The position numbers and the translations under genes were made by a program. A stretch of DNA of 64,000 nucleotides from Ramlibacter cellulosilyticus. GTDB lineage: Bacteria; Pseudomonadota; Gammaproteobacteria; Burkholderiales; Burkholderiaceae_C. Positions 38,813-48,895 of the stretch are shown piece after piece. Positions within the stretch are counted from its first letter, which is position 1. Each line of letters opens with the position of its first letter. The DNA lies in assembly GCF_014297465.1 (NCBI RefSeq), contig NZ_JACORT010000006.1, positions 248,001 through 312,000 of the forward strand, given 5' to 3'. The notes beneath the pieces are model-generated. The model saw nothing but the letters and a program-made list of their open reading frames with translations. It was not told the DNA's origin and did no database searches.

Positions 38813-41800
38813 ATGGACAGCCTCACCGACACCTCGCCCATCGTGCGCCCCGATTACCGCCTGGCGGACAGCCTCTGGGCCCCGCGCGGCGCGATCTTCC
38901 TCACCGGCACGCAGGCGCTCATCCGCCTCATGCTCATGCAGCGGGCACGCGATGCCGCCGCGGGCCTGGCGACGCAGGGCTTCATCAGCGGCTACCGCGG
39001 CTCGCCGCTGGGCATGGTGGACCAGGCCGTCTGGAAGGCGGGAAAGAAATTCGAGGAAGCCGGCCTGCGCTTCCTGCCGGCGATCAACGAGGAACTGGGC
39101 GCGACCGCGGTGCTGGGCACGCAGCGCGTGGAGGCCGACCCCGAACGCACTTGCGAAGGCGTCTTCGCCCTCTGGTACGGCAAGGGGCCCGGCGTGGACC
39201 GCGCGGGCGATGCGCTGAAGCACGGCAACGCCTACGGCGCGTCGCCGCACGGCGGCGTGCTGATGGTGGCGGGCGACGACCACGGCTGCGTGTCGTCCTC
39301 GATGCCCCACCAGAGCGACCAGGCCTTCCAGTCCTGGCACGCGCCGATCGTGGCGCCGGCCAACGTCGCCGAGTACCTGGAGTTCGGCCTCTATGGCTGG
39401 GCGCTGTCGCGTTTCTCCGGCAACTGGGTCGGCTTCACGGCCTTGTCGGAAGTGGTGGAGAGCGGCTCCACCGTGGACCTGGACCTGGTGAACGCGCGCG
39501 TGGCGACCTGGCAGGACGCGGACACCGTGCGCGCGCTCACGGGCTACGCGCCGCCGCCCGGGGGCCTGCACTACCGCTGGCCCGACCTGCCTTCGCTCAC
39601 CATCGAGCAGCGCCTGCACGCGAAGCTGGAGGCCGTGCGCGCCTTCGCCCGCATCAACAGCATCGACCGGCACGTGGTGGAGAGCGGCGCGGCGACGGTG
39701 GGCATCGTCACCGCGGGCAAGGCGCACTACGACCTGATGGAAGTGCTGCGGCGCCTGGACGTCTCGCTGGAGACGCTCGCCGCGCACGGCGTGCGCATCT
39801 ACAAGCTGGGACTCACCTACCCCATCGAGCCGACGCGCATGCAGGCGTTCGCGCGCGGCCTGAAGGAGATCCTCGTGATCGAGGAGAAAGGCCCGGTGGT
39901 CGAGGAGCAGCTGCGCTCCATGTTCTACAACGCGCCCGTGCGCCCGGTGATCGTCGGCAAGCGCGACGCGCAGGAGCGGCCGCTGGTCTCCGGGCTCGGC
40001 GAGCTGCGCCCGTCGCGCCTGATCGAGATCGTCGCGAACTGGCTGGTCGGCCACTTCGCCGACCTGGACCGCCGGCCGTTCGTGCGCGACTTCACCCTGC
40101 CCGAGCTGCTCTCCAACGACAGCGACAGCGTCAAGCGACTGCCCTACTTCTGCGCCGGCTGCCCGCACAACACGTCCACGCGCGTGCCCGAAGGCTCGCA
40201 TGCGCAGGCGGGCATCGGCTGCCATTTCATGGCGAGCTGGATGAACCGGGAGACGGAAGGCCTGATCCAGATGGGGGGCGAGGGCGTCGACTGGGTCTCG
40301 CACGCGATGTTCACCAAGGTCCCGCACGTGTTCCAGAACCTCGGCGACGGCACCTACTACCACTCGGGCTACCTCGCGATCCGGCAGGCCGTGGCGGCGC
40401 GCGCGACGCTCACGTACAAGATCCTCTTCAACGACGCCGTCGCGATGACGGGGGGCCAGCCCGTGGACGGCATCATCAGCGTCGACGGCATCGCCCGCCA
40501 GGTGGAAGCGGAAGGCGTGAAGAAGGTGGTCGTGCTCTCGGACGACATCGGCAAGTACGACGGCCTGCACGACCGCTTCCCGGCCGGCACCGAATTCCAC
40601 GACCGCGACCAGCTCGATGCCGTGCAGCGCCGGCTGCGCGAGATGCCCGGCGTGACCGTGCTGATCTACGAACAGACCTGCGCCGCGGAGAAGCGGCGCC
40701 GCCGCAAGAAGGGCGAGATGGTGGATCCGGCGCGGCGCCTGTTCATCAACGACCGCGTCTGCGAAGGCTGCGGCGACTGCTCCGTGCAGAGCAACTGCGT
40801 CGCCGTCCAGCCGCTGGAGACGCCGCTCGGGCGCAAGCGCCGGATCGACCAGAGCAGCTGCAACAAGGACTACTCCTGCGCCAAGGGCTTCTGTCCCAGC
40901 TTCGTCGGCGTGCTGGGCGGCAAGCCGCGCAAGCGCGCGGGCGCGCTGGCCGGCGGCGCGGAGGAATTCCACCGCCGCGTGGACGCGCTGGCGCGCCCGG
41001 CGCCGCACGCATGGACCGCGCCTTATGACCTGCTGGTGACCGGCGTCGGCGGCACGGGGGTCGTGACCGTCGGCGCACTGGTCGCGATGGCGGCGCACCT
41101 GGAAGGCAAGAGCGCGAGCGTGCTGGACTTCATGGGTTTTGCGCAGAAGGGCGGCTCCGTCCTGAGCTTCGTGCGCTTCGCCGACCGCGCCGACCGCCTG
41201 AACCAGGTGCGCATCGACACGCAGCAGGCGGACGCGATCCTCGCGTGCGACCTCGTCGTCGGCGCTTCGCCGGACGCGCTGGCGACGGTGCGGCACGGCC
41301 GGACGCGCATCCTCGCGAACACGCACGAAGTGCCCGTCGCGGAGAGCCTGCGCAACCCGGACGCGTCGCTCAAGGTGCCGCAGCTGCTGGAGAAGCTGCG
41401 CTTCGCCGCGGGCGCCGATCGCGTGGAGACGCTCGACGCGCAAGCCCTGGCGGAAGCCTTCCTGGGAGACTCCATCTTCTCGAACATCGTCGCGCTCGGT
41501 TCGGCCTGGCAGCGGGGGCTGGTGCCCGTGAGCCTGGAGGCGCTGCTGCGCGCCATCGCGCTGAATGGCGTCGCCGTCGACAACAACCGGCTGGCGTTCT
41601 CGCTGGGGCGGCTCGCGGCCGCCGACATGGAGGCGATCGAGGGCCTGCTGCGCGGGGAGGCGCTGGAAGCGGCCGCGCCGGATTCGCTGGATGCGCTCAT
41701 CGCCCGCGGCGTCGCGCATCTCACGGCGTACCAGGATGCTGCCTACGCTCGCCGCTTCTCCGAATTCATCGCGCGTGTCCGCGCACACGAATCCTCCGTC

Positions 41801-42424
41801 ACCCCCGCCCCTGCCTGCGCAGGGACAGGCTCCGCGGAGGCCCAGGGCACCCTCCCCTTCACCCGCGCGACAGCGCAAGCGCTGCTCAAACTCATGTCCT
41901 ACAAGGACGAATACGAAGTCGCCCGCCTCTACACCGACGGCGAGTTCACGCGCACCCTCCGGCAGCAGTTCGAAGGCGACATCCAGCTCGAGTTCTACAT
42001 GGCCCCGCCCGTGCTCTCCCGCGCCAGGCAGGGCCAGGCTCCACGCAAGGTCCGCCTCGGCGGCTGGATGCTCCCCTTCATGAAGGTGCTGGCGCTCGGC
42101 CGGCGCCTGCGCGGTACCCCGCTCGACGTCTTCGGCCGCACCGCCGAACGTCGCATGGAGCGCGAACTGGTCGAGGCCTACCGGGCACGCATCGAATCAC
42201 TGCTGCCCACGCTGGACGCTTCCCGCCTGAAAGTCGCCACGGAGATCGCCGCCTTGCCGCTGTCCATGCGCGGCTTCGGCCACGTGAAGCTCGCGAACGT
42301 GGCGCTCGCACGCGCGCGTGAAGCGGAGCTGCTGCACCGCTTCGACCCCGAGACCTGGCCGCGGCCGGAGCGCACGTCGCAGGCGGGCCAGATCCGCGGG
42401 ATCCGGGTGACGGCCTCGGCTTAA
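38813..42424 (+). CDS. indolepyruvate:ferredoxin oxidoreductase, fused subunits
   Basis: 1203 residues joining the alpha and beta parts of IorAB. It oxidatively decarboxylates aryl-pyruvates to aryl-acetyl-CoA with ferredoxin. The N-terminal part has the pyrimidine-binding region ([12 protein letters not shown]) and thiamine-diphosphate region ([22 protein letters not shown]). A 4Fe-4S-like stretch follows (CEGCGDC...C...[12 protein letters not shown]), then the gamma domain ([15 protein letters not shown]). Transamination of phenylalanine plus this enzyme would deliver phenylacetyl-CoA to the neighbouring paa operon (inference). Stop overlaps the convergent MCP stop. Confidence 0.94.
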   Translation: MDSLTDTSPIVRPDYRLADSLWAPRGAIFLTGTQALIRLMLMQRARDAAAGLATQGFISGYRGSPLGMVDQAVWKAGKKFEEAGLRFLPAINEELGATAVLGTQRVEADPERTCEGVFALWYGKGPGVDRAGDALKHGNAYGASPHGGVLMVAGDDHGCVSSSMPHQSDQAFQSWHAPIVAPANVAEYLEFGLYGWALSRFSGNWVGFTALSEVVESGSTVDLDLVNARVATWQDADTVRALTGYAPPPGGLHYRWPDLPSLTIEQRLHAKLEAVRAFARINSIDRHVVESGAATVGIVTAGKAHYDLMEVLRRLDVSLETLAAHGVRIYKLGLTYPIEPTRMQAFARGLKEILVIEEKGPVVEEQLRSMFYNAPVRPVIVGKRDAQERPLVSGLGELRPSRLIEIVANWLVGHFADLDRRPFVRDFTLPELLSNDSDSVKRLPYFCAGCPHNTSTRVPEGSHAQAGIGCHFMASWMNRETEGLIQMGGEGVDWVSHAMFTKVPHVFQNLGDGTYYHSGYLAIRQAVAARATLTYKILFNDAVAMTGGQPVDGIISVDGIARQVEAEGVKKVVVLSDDIGKYDGLHDRFPAGTEFHDRDQLDAVQRRLREMPGVTVLIYEQTCAAEKRRRRKKGEMVDPARRLFINDRVCEGCGDCSVQSNCVAVQPLETPLGRKRRIDQSSCNKDYSCAKGFCPSFVGVLGGKPRKRAGALAGGAEEFHRRVDALARPAPHAWTAPYDLLVTGVGGTGVVTVGALVAMAAHLEGKSASVLDFMGFAQKGGSVLSFVRFADRADRLNQVRIDTQQADAILACDLVVGASPDALATVRHGRTRILANTHEVPVAESLRNPDASLKVPQLLEKLRFAAGADRVETLDAQALAEAFLGDSIFSNIVALGSAWQRGLVPVSLEALLRAIALNGVAVDNNRLAFSLGRLAAADMEAIEGLLRGEALEAAAPDSLDALIARGVAHLTAYQDAAYARRFSEFIARVRAHESSVTPAPACAGTGSAEAQGTLPFTRATAQALLKLMSYKDEYEVARLYTDGEFTRTLRQQFEGDIQLEFYMAPPVLSRARQGQAPRKVRLGGWMLPFMKVLALGRRLRGTPLDVFGRTAERRMERELVEAYRARIESLLPTLDASRLKVATEIAALPLSMRGFGHVKLANVALARAREAELLHRFDPETWPRPERTSQAGQIRGIRVTASA
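41797..41847. repeat. probable palindromic repeat remnant inside the IOR gene
   Basis: CCGTCACCCCCGCC, then CCCTGCCTGCGCAGGG (inverted repeat), then CTCCGCGGAG (palindrome). It encodes [17 protein letters not shown] at about residues 996-1012, between two conserved blocks. The make-up resembles the paaD insert but is more degenerate. Confidence 0.55.
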
Positions 42425-44109
42425 GCGGTCGCGGGCAGCGCTTCCAGCGGCGCGCGCGACGGCAGGAACAGCGGCTCCGTGTGGCCGTAGGCATCCGGAT
42501 CGCCCGCTTCGGGCTCGGGTGCTTCCACGTCCAGCGTGCCGAGGCGGAAGCGCGCGATCGCCTCCACCAGCGCGTCCGCCTGCTCGCGCATCGAACCCGT
42601 CGCGGCCGCCGCCTCCTCCACCATCGAGGCGTTCTGCTGCACGACCAGTTCCAGCTGGCCGACGGCGCTGCTCACCTGCTGCAGGCCGGTGTTCTGCTGC
42701 TGCGACGCCGCCGCGATGCCGGCGATCAGCGAGCTCACGCGCTGCACCGAGCCGACGATCTCGCCCATCGTCTTGCCCGCGGCCGCGACCAGCGCGCTGC
42801 CATCCTCCACCTGGCGCACGGACGCGCCGATCAGTGCCTTGATCTCCTTGGCGGCGTCGGCGCTGCGCTGCGCGAGCGTGCGCACCTCGGCGGCCACCAC
42901 GGCGAAGCCGCGGCCCTGCTCGCCCGCGCGCGCCGCTTCCACCGCGGCGTTCAGCGCCAGGATGTTGGTCTGGAAGGCGATGCCGTCGATCACGCCGATG
43001 ATGTCGCCGATGCGCTGCGACGACGTGCTGATGCCGCCCATGGTGCGCACCACCGAGTCCACCACCTCGCCGCCCTTGCCCGCCACTTCCGCCGCGGCGG
43101 CCGCGAGGCGGCTCGCCTCGCGTGCGGCCTCGGCGTTGTGCGTCACGTTCGCGGCGAGTTCCTCCATGGCGCTCGCCGTCTCCTCCAGCGTGCTCGCCTG
43201 CTGCTCGGTGCGGCGCGACAGGTCCTGGTTGCCTTGCGCGATCTGCGCGCTCGCATCCGCGACGCCGCGCGCACCGTCGGCCACGTCGGCCACCACCAGG
43301 CGCAAGTCCTCCTGCATGCGGCGGATCGCCGCGATCACGCTGTCGTTGTCACCCTTGTCCACGTGCACTTCGGTGGCGAGGTCGCCGCCGGCGATGCGCG
43401 ACGCGATCTCCTTCGCGTAGCCGGGCTCGCCGCCCAGCGCGCGGCGCAGCTGGCGGATGATGACGAATCCCAGCACGGCGGCGAGCAGCGCCAGCCCGCC
43501 CGATGCGCCGGCGAGCACGAACAGCGCCTGGCGCGATTCGGCCGCGGTGAGGTCCAGCACGCGGGTGGCTTCGGAATCCGCGTAGATCTGGAGCGCGTTC
43601 ACCAGCATCTCGATCTTGTCTTCGAGCTGCCGGTCCTTGCCGCGGACGCGGTCGTCGACGAGCCGCAGCGTTTCGACCTTCTCGGGGTCGAACAGCTTGA
43701 GCGCTTCCAGGTACTGGGCGACGATGCTCCCGTGCAGCCGGCGCGCATCCTCGACGCCGTCGGAAGGCAGGCCCGCGCGGTTCATCACATCCTGCACGTC
43801 GGCCAGGTGCTTGCGGATCTCCTCCGTGCGCCGCTGGAAGGAGCCGAGGAAGCGGTCGTAGTCGCTCTTCTCGTTGCCGCGCAGCAGGAGGTGGCGGAAC
43901 TCGAGGATCTGCAGGCGGAAGGAAGTGCCCGCGGCCCGGGCGCTGTTGAGGGTGTCCTTCAGGTCGCGCTGCACCTGCAGGCTCGCGGCATTCGCCTCCT
44001 GCGCCTGGCGCAGGCTGTACACGCCGAAGCCTCCGACGAGGAGCGTGGCAGCCACGAGCAATCCCACCAGCAGCGAAAGCTTCGCCGCCATCTTCCACTT
44101 CGCAAACAT
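42421..44109 (-). CDS. methyl-accepting chemotaxis protein
   Basis: 562 residues. TM1 ([22 protein letters not shown]), a periplasmic four-helix-bundle ligand domain, TM2 ([20 protein letters not shown]), HAMP, then the signalling domain with the hairpin tip [33 protein letters not shown] (seen as [20 protein letters not shown]). It senses a periplasmic ligand and signals to CheA/CheW. The end lacks the NWETF-type CheR-docking pentapeptide. ATG at 44109 has GGAGG 7 nt upstream. No che genes are adjacent. Confidence 0.95.
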   Translation of the reverse strand: MFAKWKMAAKLSLLVGLLVAATLLVGGFGVYSLRQAQEANAASLQVQRDLKDTLNSARAAGTSFRLQILEFRHLLLRGNEKSDYDRFLGSFQRRTEEIRKHLADVQDVMNRAGLPSDGVEDARRLHGSIVAQYLEALKLFDPEKVETLRLVDDRVRGKDRQLEDKIEMLVNALQIYADSEATRVLDLTAAESRQALFVLAGASGGLALLAAVLGFVIIRQLRRALGGEPGYAKEIASRIAGGDLATEVHVDKGDNDSVIAAIRRMQEDLRLVVADVADGARGVADASAQIAQGNQDLSRRTEQQASTLEETASAMEELAANVTHNAEAAREASRLAAAAAEVAGKGGEVVDSVVRTMGGISTSSQRIGDIIGVIDGIAFQTNILALNAAVEAARAGEQGRGFAVVAAEVRTLAQRSADAAKEIKALIGASVRQVEDGSALVAAAGKTMGEIVGSVQRVSSLIAGIAAASQQQNTGLQQVSSAVGQLELVVQQNASMVEEAAAATGSMREQADALVEAIARFRLGTLDVEAPEPEAGDPDAYGHTEPLFLPSRAPLEALPATA

Positions 44110-44257
44110 GGAGTCCCTCCGGGTCGCGCGGCGCGGCCGCGCGCTGTTCTTCTGCGTGAAACGCGATTCTGTTACCACCCGTCACACGGCACGATCCCGG
44201 GCGACAGACGGCCGCCGTTGGGGTGTGAGCGGCAAGGCCGGCGCGGTGCTTCACCAA

Positions 44258-44286
44258 CGAAAAAGGCCGCCCCGATGGGCGGCCTT
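44258..44286 (-). terminator. rho-independent terminator after dctP
   Basis: AAGGCCGCCC (44263-44272) pairs with GGGCGGCCTT (44277-44286) around a CGAT loop. On the minus strand the stem is followed by TTTTCG. It lies 26 bp past the dctP stop. Confidence 0.85.
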
Positions 44287-44311
44287 GGCGGGCGCGCGGA
44301 AAGCGCGCTGC

Positions 44312-45319
44312 TTACTTGCGGATGCGGGCGAGTTCGTCGTTGTACAGCTTGACGACGGCGGGCTCGTAGCTGGCGGCGAACTTGTCGGTCACCGGCTTGG
44401 CGATGTCGCGCATGCGCTTCTGCTCCGCGGGGGAGATGTCGTTCATCTGCATGCCCTTGGCCTGCAGGTCGGCGACGGCCTTCTGCGCGGCGGCGCGGCT
44501 CACGGTGCGCTGGTAGTTCTTCGCTTCGTTGAACGAGTCCTGCATGATCTTCTGCTCGGTCGACGACAGGCGATCCCAGAACTTCTTGCTCACCAGCACG
44601 ATGTTCGCGGCGTACACGTGGTTGGTGGCGCTCACGTGCTTCTGCACTTCGTAGAACTTGTTGGACGCGATCACGGAGTACGGGTTCTCCTGGCCGTCCA
44701 CCGCCTTGGCTTCCAGCGCGCCGTACAGCTCCGCGAAGGGCATCGGCACGGGGTTCGCCTTGAAGGCCTTGAAGGTCTCGAGGAACACGGGGTTCGGGAT
44801 CACGCGGATCTTCAGGCCTTCGAAGTCCTCGGGCTTGGTGATGGGGCGCTTGCTGTTGGTGGCGTTGCGGAAGCCCAGGTCCCAGTAGCCCAGGGCGACC
44901 AGGCCCTTCTCGGGCAGCTTGGCGATCAGCGCCTGGCCCAGGGGGCCGTCCAGCAGCGCGTCGGCCTGCTGGAAGTTCGCGACGGTGAAGGGGAAGTCGA
45001 TCAGGCCGAATTCCTTGACGATGCCGGCGAGCGACGTCGTGGCGGGCGCCGTCATCTCCTGCACGCCGCCCTGCAGCGCGGACTGCTGCTGCATCTCGTT
45101 GCCCAGCTGGTTGGACGGGAACTCCTGCACCTTCAGCTTGCCGCCGCTCTTGGCTGCCAGGATCTCGGCGAACTTCTTGACGCCCATGCTCACCGGGTGG
45201 TCGGTGTTGTTCAGGTGGCCGAACTTGATGGTGCGTTCCTGGATGTCCTGGGCGGACGCGCCGGCAGCGACGCCAGCGAGAAGGGCGCATGCGAGGGCGC
45301 TGCGGATGAAGGCTTTCAC
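44312..45319 (-). CDS. dctP: TRAP transporter solute-binding protein DctP
   Basis: 335 residues with a signal peptide (KAFIRSALACALLAGVAAGASA) and DctP blocks: IKFGHLNNTDHPVSMGVKKFAE, FGLIDFPFTVAN, GLKIRVIPNPVF (with the conserved Arg) and ALEAKAVDGQENP. It binds a carboxylate in the periplasm for the DctQM permease encoded upstream. The start is a GTG at 45319, chosen because AGGAG lies 8 nt before it; an ATG at 45337 is possible. Confidence 0.93.
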   Translation of the reverse strand: MKAFIRSALACALLAGVAAGASAQDIQERTIKFGHLNNTDHPVSMGVKKFAEILAAKSGGKLKVQEFPSNQLGNEMQQQSALQGGVQEMTAPATTSLAGIVKEFGLIDFPFTVANFQQADALLDGPLGQALIAKLPEKGLVALGYWDLGFRNATNSKRPITKPEDFEGLKIRVIPNPVFLETFKAFKANPVPMPFAELYGALEAKAVDGQENPYSVIASNKFYEVQKHVSATNHVYAANIVLVSKKFWDRLSSTEQKIMQDSFNEAKNYQRTVSRAAAQKAVADLQAKGMQMNDISPAEQKRMRDIAKPVTDKFAASYEPAVVKLYNDELARIRK

Positions 45320-45388
45320 GGGGAGGTCTCCTGTCATTTGGGTTGGATACACATGGTTACCATGCGGCGGAACGGATCATAGGGAGGA

Positions 45389-45405
45389 ATGGAACGGCAT
45401 TCCAT
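45389..45405. promoter_or_regulatory. palindrome upstream of dctP
   Basis: ATGGAA-N5-TTCCAT lies in the 123-bp gap between dctM and dctP. Its AACGGCATTCCAT half resembles the AACNGCGTTYTGT units found before dctQ and the ThuA-domain gene, so it may bind the same IclR-type regulator. Weak evidence. Confidence 0.35.
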
Positions 45406-45442
45406 CCCGGTGTCGTGTTCTGGCGTCATACTTTTTCGCAGT

Positions 45443-46723
45443 TCAGCCCGCGAGCCAGCGCGCCGGCACCGTGACCAGCGCGGGGAACAGGACCATGAGG
45501 AACATCATCGCGAACTGCGCGCCCATGAAAGGCAGCACGCCGCGCGTGACGTCGTCCAGGCGCATGCGGCCGACGCCGGCCACCACGTTCAGCACCGTGC
45601 CCACGGGCGGCGTGACGAGCCCGATCGAGTTGTTGATGATGAACATCACGCCGAAGTAGACGGGATCGATCCCGGCGGCCTGCACCACCGGCATCAGCAC
45701 CGGCGTGAGGATCAGGACGGTGGGCGTCATGTCCATGGCGGTGCCCACCACCATCACCAGCACCATGATGGCGGCCATCAGCAGCATCGGGTTGGCGATC
45801 AGCGGCTCCAGCAGCACCACGACCTTGGACGGGAGGTCGGCGACCGTGATCAGCCAGGCGCTCACCATCGCCGCGGCGATGAGGAACATCACCACCGCAC
45901 TCGTCTTCGCCGCGGCGACGAAGACGTCCAGCAGTTGGGGGAACTTCAGCTCGCGGTAGATGACGGTGGAGACGAACAACGCGTACACCGCTGCGACGAC
46001 CGCCGCCTCGGTCGGCGTGAACACGCCCATGCGCAGCCCGACGAGGATGATCACCGGCAGCAGCAGCGCCCAGGAGGCATCGCGCAGCGCCCGCAGGACT
46101 TCCTCGCGCGACTTGCGCGGCGGCGGCTGGATGTGCTCGCCGCGCACCAGCCAGGCCCACGTGACCCACAGCGCGCCGCCGATCAGCAGTCCCGGCACGA
46201 TGGCCGCGAGGAACAGCTTGGAAATGGAGACGTTGGCGGCGACGCCGAAGATCACCAGCCCGATGCTGGGCGGGATCACCGGGCCGACCACGCCCGTTGC
46301 CGCGATGAGGCCGGCCGAACGATCGCCCTTGTGGCCGGCGCGGATCATCATCGGCAGCAGCAGCGCGGTGAGCGCCGCCGCATCCGCGACCGCGGAACCG
46401 GAGAGCGCCGACAGCAGGCAGCCGGCCATGATGGTCACGTAGCCCAGGCCGCCGCGGATGTGGCCCACGAGCGCGAGCGCGAGGTTCACGATGCGCCGCG
46501 AGAGCCCGCCGGTGTTCATCAGCTCGCCCGCGAGCATGAAGAAGGGAACGGCCAGCAGCGGGAAGCTGTCGGCGCCGCCGATCAGGTTCTGCGCCAGGAT
46601 CTGGAAGTCCAGCATGTCCATGTGCCACATCAGCGCCACGCCGGAGGCGAGCAGCGCGAAGGCGATCGGCATGCCGATCGCCATGGCGGCGAGCAGCGAG
46701 CCCATGAAGATCGTGAGAGTCAT
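45443..46723 (-). CDS. dctM: TRAP transporter large permease DctM
   Basis: 426 residues, almost entirely hydrophobic with about 12 membrane helices. Family blocks: PLLAVPFFMLAGELMNTGG, GYVTIMAGCLLSALSGSAVADAAAL, VVGPVIPPSIGLVIFG and IINNSIGLVTPPVGTVLNV. The ion-coupled channel subunit. It starts by ATGA overlap with dctQ. Confidence 0.95.
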   Translation of the reverse strand: MTLTIFMGSLLAAMAIGMPIAFALLASGVALMWHMDMLDFQILAQNLIGGADSFPLLAVPFFMLAGELMNTGGLSRRIVNLALALVGHIRGGLGYVTIMAGCLLSALSGSAVADAAALTALLLPMMIRAGHKGDRSAGLIAATGVVGPVIPPSIGLVIFGVAANVSISKLFLAAIVPGLLIGGALWVTWAWLVRGEHIQPPPRKSREEVLRALRDASWALLLPVIILVGLRMGVFTPTEAAVVAAVYALFVSTVIYRELKFPQLLDVFVAAAKTSAVVMFLIAAAMVSAWLITVADLPSKVVVLLEPLIANPMLLMAAIMVLVMVVGTAMDMTPTVLILTPVLMPVVQAAGIDPVYFGVMFIINNSIGLVTPPVGTVLNVVAGVGRMRLDDVTRGVLPFMGAQFAMMFLMVLFPALVTVPARWLAG

Positions 46724-47280
46724 CGCGTCGCCTCCGCGCGGGCGGCCTGGTGCAGCACCTGCTCGACCTGCGCGGCCTCCTCGGATTCCTGCACCATCAC
46801 CAGTTCGTCGTTGCCCATGCGCCCGGTGAGGAAGCGCAGCAGGTCGTTCAGGAGGATCAGGCCGGCGAGCGCCGCGAACACCACCGCGGAGGCATGCACG
46901 ATGGCCATCGACCAGCCGGTGGTGGGCGCCGTCACGTCCCAGTTGATGCGCGTCTGCTGCAGCGCGCCGGAGAACAGCATGCCCAGGATCACGAGCATCA
47001 GCACGTGCGTCGCGAGCATGCAGGCCTTGCGGCCCCACGCGGGCAGGCGCGCCACGACCATGTCGACGCCGAGGTGCGCGCGCTCGCGCAGCGCCACCAG
47101 CGCGCCGAGGAAGGTGCTCCAGATGAAGAGCCAGCGGGACACCTCCTCGGACACCGTGATGCCGGAGTTGAAGGCATAGCGCATGACGACGTTGCCGAAC
47201 ACGAGCACCACCATCAGCGCGAGCGCCGCGGCGAGCACGTATTCCAGCGTGCGGGAGAGATGGCGGATCGCGCGGTCCAT
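46720..47280 (-). CDS. dctQ: TRAP transporter small permease DctQ
   Basis: 186 residues with four predicted helices and the DctQ features NVVMRYAFNSGITVSEEVSRWLFIWSTFLGA (read as MRYAFNSGITVSEE and RWLFIWSTFLGA), followed by RERAHLGVDM. ATG at 47280 gives MDRAIRHLSRTLEYVL; an ATG at 47349 would include the operator-like repeat and is rejected. First gene of the transporter set. Confidence 0.92.
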   Translation of the reverse strand: MDRAIRHLSRTLEYVLAAALALMVVLVFGNVVMRYAFNSGITVSEEVSRWLFIWSTFLGALVALRERAHLGVDMVVARLPAWGRKACMLATHVLMLVILGMLFSGALQQTRINWDVTAPTTGWSMAIVHASAVVFAALAGLILLNDLLRFLTGRMGNDELVMVQESEEAAQVEQVLHQAARAEATR

Positions 47281-47334
47281 GGTGTCCTGGAAGGGGATGC
47301 GGGGCGGGGCGCCATTGCGCGAATCTCGCAACGG

Positions 47335-47362
47335 CGTTCTGTCCAGCATAACTGCGTTCTGT
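47335..47362. promoter_or_regulatory. 28-bp operator-like motif upstream of dctQ
   Basis: Two copies of CGTTCTGT spaced 20 bp apart (47335-47342, 47355-47362), each inside a 13-mer AACNGCGTTCTGT. The same motif with the same spacing lies before the ThuA-domain gene; in both cases the near edge is 55 bp from the start codon. The middle (TTATGCTG on the minus strand) could be a -10 box. Confidence 0.65.
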
Positions 47363-47390
47363 ATTTCGAGAATCAGGGAAAGCCCGCGGC

Positions 47391-48800
47391 TCAGCGCAGC
47401 CGCGCCTTCAGCGGATCGCCCACGAGCACCGTGCGGCCATCGGCGCCGCGCCTCCACAGGCGCTCGTTGCCGGCGCCGTCGTCCGCGATGAACAGAACGG
47501 CGTCGCCGAGCGCGCGGAAGCCCGCCGGCGATGCGTCGCGCGCGCCGGCGGCCACGTCCGCCGCCCTGCGCGTGCCGGCGCTCGTGCCGTCACTCGTCCA
47601 GGGTTCCATGCCCGCCGTGCCGTCGTTCGCGGAGAACCAGAGCTGGCCGGCCGCGACCGCGAAGCGCGCGGGCGAGCCACTGGGGGCGCCCGGTGCGATG
47701 TCCTTCACGAGCACCGTGCCGGCCGCGGTCCCGTCGCTGCGCCAGAGCTCCATGCCCTGCGCGCCGTCGGTGGCGGCGAACCACACGCTGCCCTGGAACT
47801 CCGTGAGGTAGCTCGGGAGCGCATGCCCCGGGCCGGGACGTACGTCCTTCACCAGCGAAGTGCCGGTCGCGGTTCCGTCGGATTTCCACAGCTCCACGCC
47901 ATGGGTGCCGTCGTCGGCGGCGAAATACAGGGCGCCGCGGAAAGGCAGCAGGTACGCCGGGCGTGAGGCGCCCTCGCCCGGCCGGATGTCTTTCACCAGC
48001 ACGGTCCCGCGTTCGCTGCCGTCGCTCTTCCACAGCTCGATGCCGTGCACGCCGTCGCTGGCGGTGAAGAAGAGGTCGCGGCCGACCGCGACCATGTTCT
48101 GGATGCCGGAATCCTCCGGGCCGGGGCGCACGTCCTTCACCAGGCGCGTGCTGGCGGGCGTGCCCTCGGTCACCCACAGCTCATGCCCTTGCTCCGGCGT
48201 CGTCGCGGTGAAGAAGAGGCGATCGCCCGCGACGGTGAGCTGGCGCACGACGGCGCCACGCCCGGTGTTGATCGACGACACGCGCGTGGTGCCCTCCGCA
48301 TCGCCGAGCGTCTTCCAGAGCTGGAAGCCGTTGCGGCCGTCGTCGGCCACGAAATAGAGCGCACCACGGAAGACCGTCAGCGCGTTGGGCGTCGCGTCCT
48401 CCTCGCCGGCGCGCAGGTCGGTCACGCGCTGCGTGCCCTGCTCCGTGCCGTCGGTTCGCCAGAGTTCCAGGCCGCTCTGGCCATCGGTGGCGGTGAAGTA
48501 CACGTGCTTGCCGAAGGCGACGTAGCCGGCCGGGAAGGAGCCGCGGAAGCCGGGGCGGATGTCCTTCAGCAGCATCGTGCCGGCCGCGGTGCCGTCGGTG
48601 ACCCAGGGCTCCTGGCCGTTGACGACGTGGAAGGCGGTGAACAGGAGCTTGTCGCCCACGGGCACCAGCCCGGAAGGCGCGACGAAGGCGAGCGGCTGCC
48701 TCTGTTCGGGCAGGACTTCGCGCGCGGGGTCCTGCGCGAAGGCAGGGGCCAGCAGGAGGGCGAGCGCGGCGGCGCAGGCGCGGCGGAGGGAGGCTTGCAT
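47391..48800 (-). CDS. exported ELWxxDGT-repeat protein
   Basis: 469 residues with a signal peptide (RRACAAALALLLAPAFAQ). About eight copies of a ~45-residue unit carry E-L/P-W-x-x-D/E-G-T followed by GT.LVKDI.PG, e.g. ELWRTDGTEQGT, ELWKSDGTATGT and EPWTSDGTSAGT. The ELWxxDGT family is probably a beta-propeller; no enzymatic function is established. ATG at 48800 without a clear ribosome-binding site. Sits between the TRAP genes and the ThuA-domain gene on the same strand. Confidence 0.85.
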   Translation of the reverse strand: MQASLRRACAAALALLLAPAFAQDPAREVLPEQRQPLAFVAPSGLVPVGDKLLFTAFHVVNGQEPWVTDGTAAGTMLLKDIRPGFRGSFPAGYVAFGKHVYFTATDGQSGLELWRTDGTEQGTQRVTDLRAGEEDATPNALTVFRGALYFVADDGRNGFQLWKTLGDAEGTTRVSSINTGRGAVVRQLTVAGDRLFFTATTPEQGHELWVTEGTPASTRLVKDVRPGPEDSGIQNMVAVGRDLFFTASDGVHGIELWKSDGSERGTVLVKDIRPGEGASRPAYLLPFRGALYFAADDGTHGVELWKSDGTATGTSLVKDVRPGPGHALPSYLTEFQGSVWFAATDGAQGMELWRSDGTAAGTVLVKDIAPGAPSGSPARFAVAAGQLWFSANDGTAGMEPWTSDGTSAGTRRAADVAAGARDASPAGFRALGDAVLFIADDGAGNERLWRRGADGRTVLVGDPLKARLR

Positions 48801-48811
48801 GATGGGGGATC

Positions 48812-48858
48812 CGGAAAGAAGAACAGGCCGGCGCCTGAGGGGGGCGGCCGGCCTGTTC
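48812..48858 (-). terminator. terminator after the ThuA-domain gene
   Basis: GAACAGGCCGGC (48821-48832) pairs perfectly with GCCGGCCTGTTC (48847-48858); on the minus strand the stem is followed by TTCTTTCC. It lies 38 bp past the ThuA-domain stop and just before the ELWxxDGT gene. Confidence 0.85.
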
Positions 48859-48895
48859 GTGCTGCGCGCGCCCGCTTGCGCGGGCGCCCTGGCTC

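Noticed and set aside
38171-41878. 1235-codon minus-strand frame opposite the IOR gene
   Set aside because: Antisense shadow; the plus strand has a full set of IOR motifs, and the shadow fuses noncoding and Lrp-gene sequence.
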